From contig NC_056538.1 of NCBI RefSeq assembly GCF_910596095.1, positions 19,640,501-19,704,500 on the forward strand: 64,000 bases of DNA, in the 5' to 3' direction. This stretch comes from Thunnus maccoyii. Lineage: Eukaryota; Chordata; Actinopteri; Scombriformes; Scombridae. The position numbers and the translations under genes are program-made. Positions 61,801 to 64,000 of this stretch are shown here, piece after piece. The notes beneath the pieces were generated by a model. That model did no database searches and was not told the DNA's origin. It worked only from the letters and a program-made list of their open reading frames with translations. Every line of letters begins with the position of its first letter. Within the stretch, counting starts at the first letter, position 1.

Positions 61801-63731
61801 AATTAATTGTTTGGTGACATAAGAAATCACTGAAAATTTGCCAGTGTAAAAAATTGTAGACCTCAAGGTGATGTCATCAAGTGTTTTGTCCGAGCAACAG
61901 TCCAAAATGTACTATAATGTAAGCGAAAGACAAGCAGCCAATTCTCTGTCAACTTTTTGGCATTTTTGCTTGGAAAATTACTCAAATGATTAATTGACCA
62001 TCAGAATAGCTGCTGATTAATATTCTGTTGATCGACTACTCATTGCAGCTCTACACAAAAGCTGTATCACACGTCATCTGAGCTCAACAGAACTCAAAAC
62101 TCAGCTGATTGGATTCACACAGTGTTACAGCAGGTGGATTTATGAATGGACAGCTTTAAATTAAGAGTGGGGCGTGGTGGGCAGGGTCTCTGTGAAGAGG
62201 AATTGCGTAAGAAGACTTCTCCTGCAGGTCTTCTTAATGCCTGTTAGTAATCGTTCGCCTGACGTGCCCTTAGCTCGCACTATAAATAGGAGGGGAGAAA
62301 GCCTACACATGGCATGGATTAAGTCTGAATGTGAGTGAGTTGTTGGGAGCAGCGTTAGAGGCTTTATCCTGACCGAGGAGGGCTTCTATTTATTTTACCT
62401 GAAAAGGCTTACTGTACATGTACCAGAACACACTGAGCCTCCCTCCTCAGCTCTGTGACGTCAGAATAATGTTGGTTGATGGTTACATCACTGCAGTGAT
62501 GTCACAGGTGCATGTTAAGCCACAGACTAAAGTAATGTGTTTGTGAACAGCTGCAAATCACCTTATTAGTCATGTAACAGTGAATTCACAATATATTCAA
62601 CACAAAATGATCAGTATCATGGTATTCTATATGTACTGAATTGTGACATCACTTTTAGCTAATTTATTAACACATCATCCACCTGTATGATTAACCAAAA
62701 TAAATCCTGACAGAGACCTAGGCACCCTCCCAATCAACAAGTCTGTTTCTTGTGGTGGAAGAAGTATTGGCACTTTTAAACTTTTAAGTACTTTTTCAAC
62801 ACCTCAGTTCAAAATTATCCCACTAAAAGTAAAAGTCCTGCATTTAAAATGTACTTGAGTGAAAGTATAGAAGTATTCTCAATGAAATGTTCATTCATTT
62901 TTAAAATAATCAACAGTAAAAGTACGCATATTTAAATAACTATTGGATTATGATATAGCATGAATATTTTATATGGTTAAGGTGAAGCTAATTTAAACTA
63001 TTTTATATACTTCTGGGTTGTTAAATCATAAAATTATTATATTAAGTAATTATATGTTTTTGAAATCTTAATTCGCATGTTAATTAGTAACTCTCAAGTA
63101 CAAGTACCTCAAAACGGTACAATACTTGAGTAAATGTACCTCACTTATATTCCATCATTGTATGTTTTATTTCAACTTGAAGGCTTAGTACTTCTCTAAT
63201 ATGCTCTGCTCTGTCTCCCTCTGCAGGGCAGCCTGGATAACATGAGCATCATCATCGTCTGCTTCCCCGGCGCCCCCCAGGTGTCACAAGAGGCACTGCA
63301 GCAGGAGGCAGAGCTGGAGCAACAGATTGAAATGAAAGTTGAAGGTGATTTTCTCGCTACTTCAAACTCTCACCTCAAGCACACACTAAACTCAAAAGAT
63401 ATATAATTTATAACTGTGTTGTTTTGATTTGTTCTCTTTACAGAAATTATCCAGACGATGAGGTCCAGAGATGAAGACCCTGATCTTTTGTACGTGATCA
63501 AATTCCTGGCTGCAGAGGAAATGCCCGGACTTCCACCTGGAGGAGGCATCACCAGCAAGTGAGGATAAGCAATAAAAAACCCCCAAAATACATATAAATA
63601 TGTTTACAGTCATATTCATTTTGGGGGGAATCAGTTTGACAAAGTGCTGCTGTTTCTCTTTTTGCAGGCGAGACTGTATCATCTCTGCGTATCAGAAACA
63701 TGTTATGACTCTCACGACTCAGGAGCCTATG
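58871..63731 (+). CDS. ppm1n: PP2C-family Mg/Mn-dependent Ser/Thr phosphatase, PPM1N-like (3' end outside window)
   Basis: Coding exons are 58871-59276, 60375-60946, 63227-63344, 63444-63558 and 63668-63731. All have GT-AG junctions with matching phases and give 425 residues before the last donor. Metal- and phosphate-binding PP2C residues are present: R86 and D91 in [11 protein letters not shown]113 in VFDGHAG, D287 in ACDGVWD and D330 in [22 protein letters not shown] and LPPGGG also match PPM1A/B/N. The first 75 residues form an extension ([21 protein letters not shown], then an acidic run) that PPM1A lacks. PPM1N is favoured by SLDNMS followed by CFPGAP and by the neighbouring rtn2. PPM1 phosphatases are monomeric, cytosolic or nuclear, and reverse stress and growth kinase signalling. 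The terminal exon or exons lie past 64000. The start at 58871 has GCC before the ATG, and an in-frame TGA lies upstream. Confidence 0.92.
61754..62053. mobile_element. Second MITE copy of the same family, in ppm1n intron 2
   Basis: TATGCAACTAACTATTATTT, CATTATCGATTAATCTGCC and the right end CTACTCATTGCAGCTCTAC match the 57.6 kb copy in the same orientation. The interior is more degenerate. Confidence 0.75.
62160..62520 (+). promoter_or_regulatory. Intronic TATA box and CRE-like cluster inside ppm1n intron 2
   Basis: This stretch differs from the AT-rich, repeat-filled intron around it. It has a GGGGCGTGG GC-box-like motif (62169-62177), a nine-base inverted repeat (62208-62216 / 62228-62236), a good TATAAATA (62281-62288) in GC-rich context and GGATTA at 62316. 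A consensus CRE, TGACGTCA, lies at 62456-62463 and an 18-base perfect palindrome with CRE-like halves at 62485-62502. Together these resemble a core promoter or enhancer. It could equally be part of an old repeat such as an LTR; I see no coding exon beside it. Confidence 0.35.
62752..63163. mobile_element. Dispersed AT-rich repeat with TACTTGAGTAAATGTACCTC ends
   Basis: The left end (GTGGTGGAAGAAGTATTGG, then AAAAGTAAAAGTCCTGCATT) and right end (CTCAAGTACAAGTACCTCAA, ATACTTGAGTAAATGTACCT, ATTCCATCATTG) match a widespread teleost short element with complementary termini. It fills most of ppm1n intron 2 just before exon 3. Confidence 0.7.
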
Positions 63732-63788
63732 GTGAGCCACATGAGTCATATGTCATTAGATTGCACGTTATTAGAGGCAGGAAGTAAT

Positions 63789-63905
63789 TAGAGCTGAAAC
63801 AGTTAGTTAAATAATTGATTAGTCAATGGTTCAAGCTTCTCAGATGTGTTAGGATTTGCTGCTCTTCTCTGTTTTGTGTCACTATAAGTTTAATATCTTT
63901 GGGTT
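63789..63905 (-). mobile_element. Truncated, inverted copy of the GGGCTGCAAC MITE
   Basis: AGAGCTGAAACAGTTAGTTA and TAATATCTTTGGGTTTTGAA are reverse-sense phrases of the family seen at 57.6 kb. The element breaks off and a new forward copy begins at 63936. Confidence 0.5.
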
Positions 63906-63935
63906 TTGAACTGTTGGTCAAACAAGCATTTTATC

Positions 63936-64000
63936 AGGGCTGCAACTCACAATTAATCTAATTATAGATTATTCTGACCTTATTTACTTGATTACCTGAT
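63936..64000 (+). mobile_element. Start of another GGGCTGCAAC MITE, cut by the window end
   Basis: AGGGCTGCAACTCACAATTA followed by AT-rich sequence matches the left end at 57600. It continues outside the window. Confidence 0.55.

Overview
This window looks like nuclear DNA from a ray-finned fish, probably a percomorph teleost. Protein-coding exons are short, split by GT-AG introns and match vertebrate families. Between them lie long non-coding stretches rich in (AC)n/(GT)n microsatellites and short non-autonomous repeats of kinds that are common in teleosts. There are no bacterial operons, ribosome binding sites, CRISPR arrays or prophage genes. All family and repeat assignments come from reading the sequence and recalled family knowledge; no database search was run.

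Layout. Positions 1-31.4 kb hold no gene I can support: microsatellites (especially 1.6-4.4 kb), a tRNA-derived SINE with a target-site duplication, TTAA-type MITEs, GTTAGG-rich repeats and several inverted repeats. Positions 31.8-36.9 kb (minus strand) hold a complete three-exon Rho GTPase gene of the RHOU/Wrch-1 type. Positions 40.6-53.7 kb (minus strand) hold a complete reticulon gene, rtn2. Ten coding exons give a 496-residue protein, and an internal alternative first exon at 48.27 kb gives a 203-residue short isoform. Positions 58.9-63.7 kb (plus strand) hold the first five coding exons of a PP2C-family phosphatase, ppm1n-like; its last exon or exons lie beyond the window.

The head-to-head order rtn2(-) / ppm1n(+) is the same as RTN2 / PPM1N on human chromosome 19q13.32, which supports both identifications independently of sequence similarity. 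The RHOU-like gene is not part of that human block. The three products are not known to form one pathway: RhoU is a fast-cycling GTPase acting on the cytoskeleton and adhesion, RTN2 shapes tubular ER, and PPM1N is a metal-dependent Ser/Thr phosphatase.

I did not find an unprecedented system. The points most worth a second look are the conserved two-promoter layout of rtn2, a TATA box plus CRE-like cluster inside a ppm1n intron, the altered C-terminal tail of the RhoU-like protein, and several well-bounded MITE/SINE insertions in introns and intergenic DNA.
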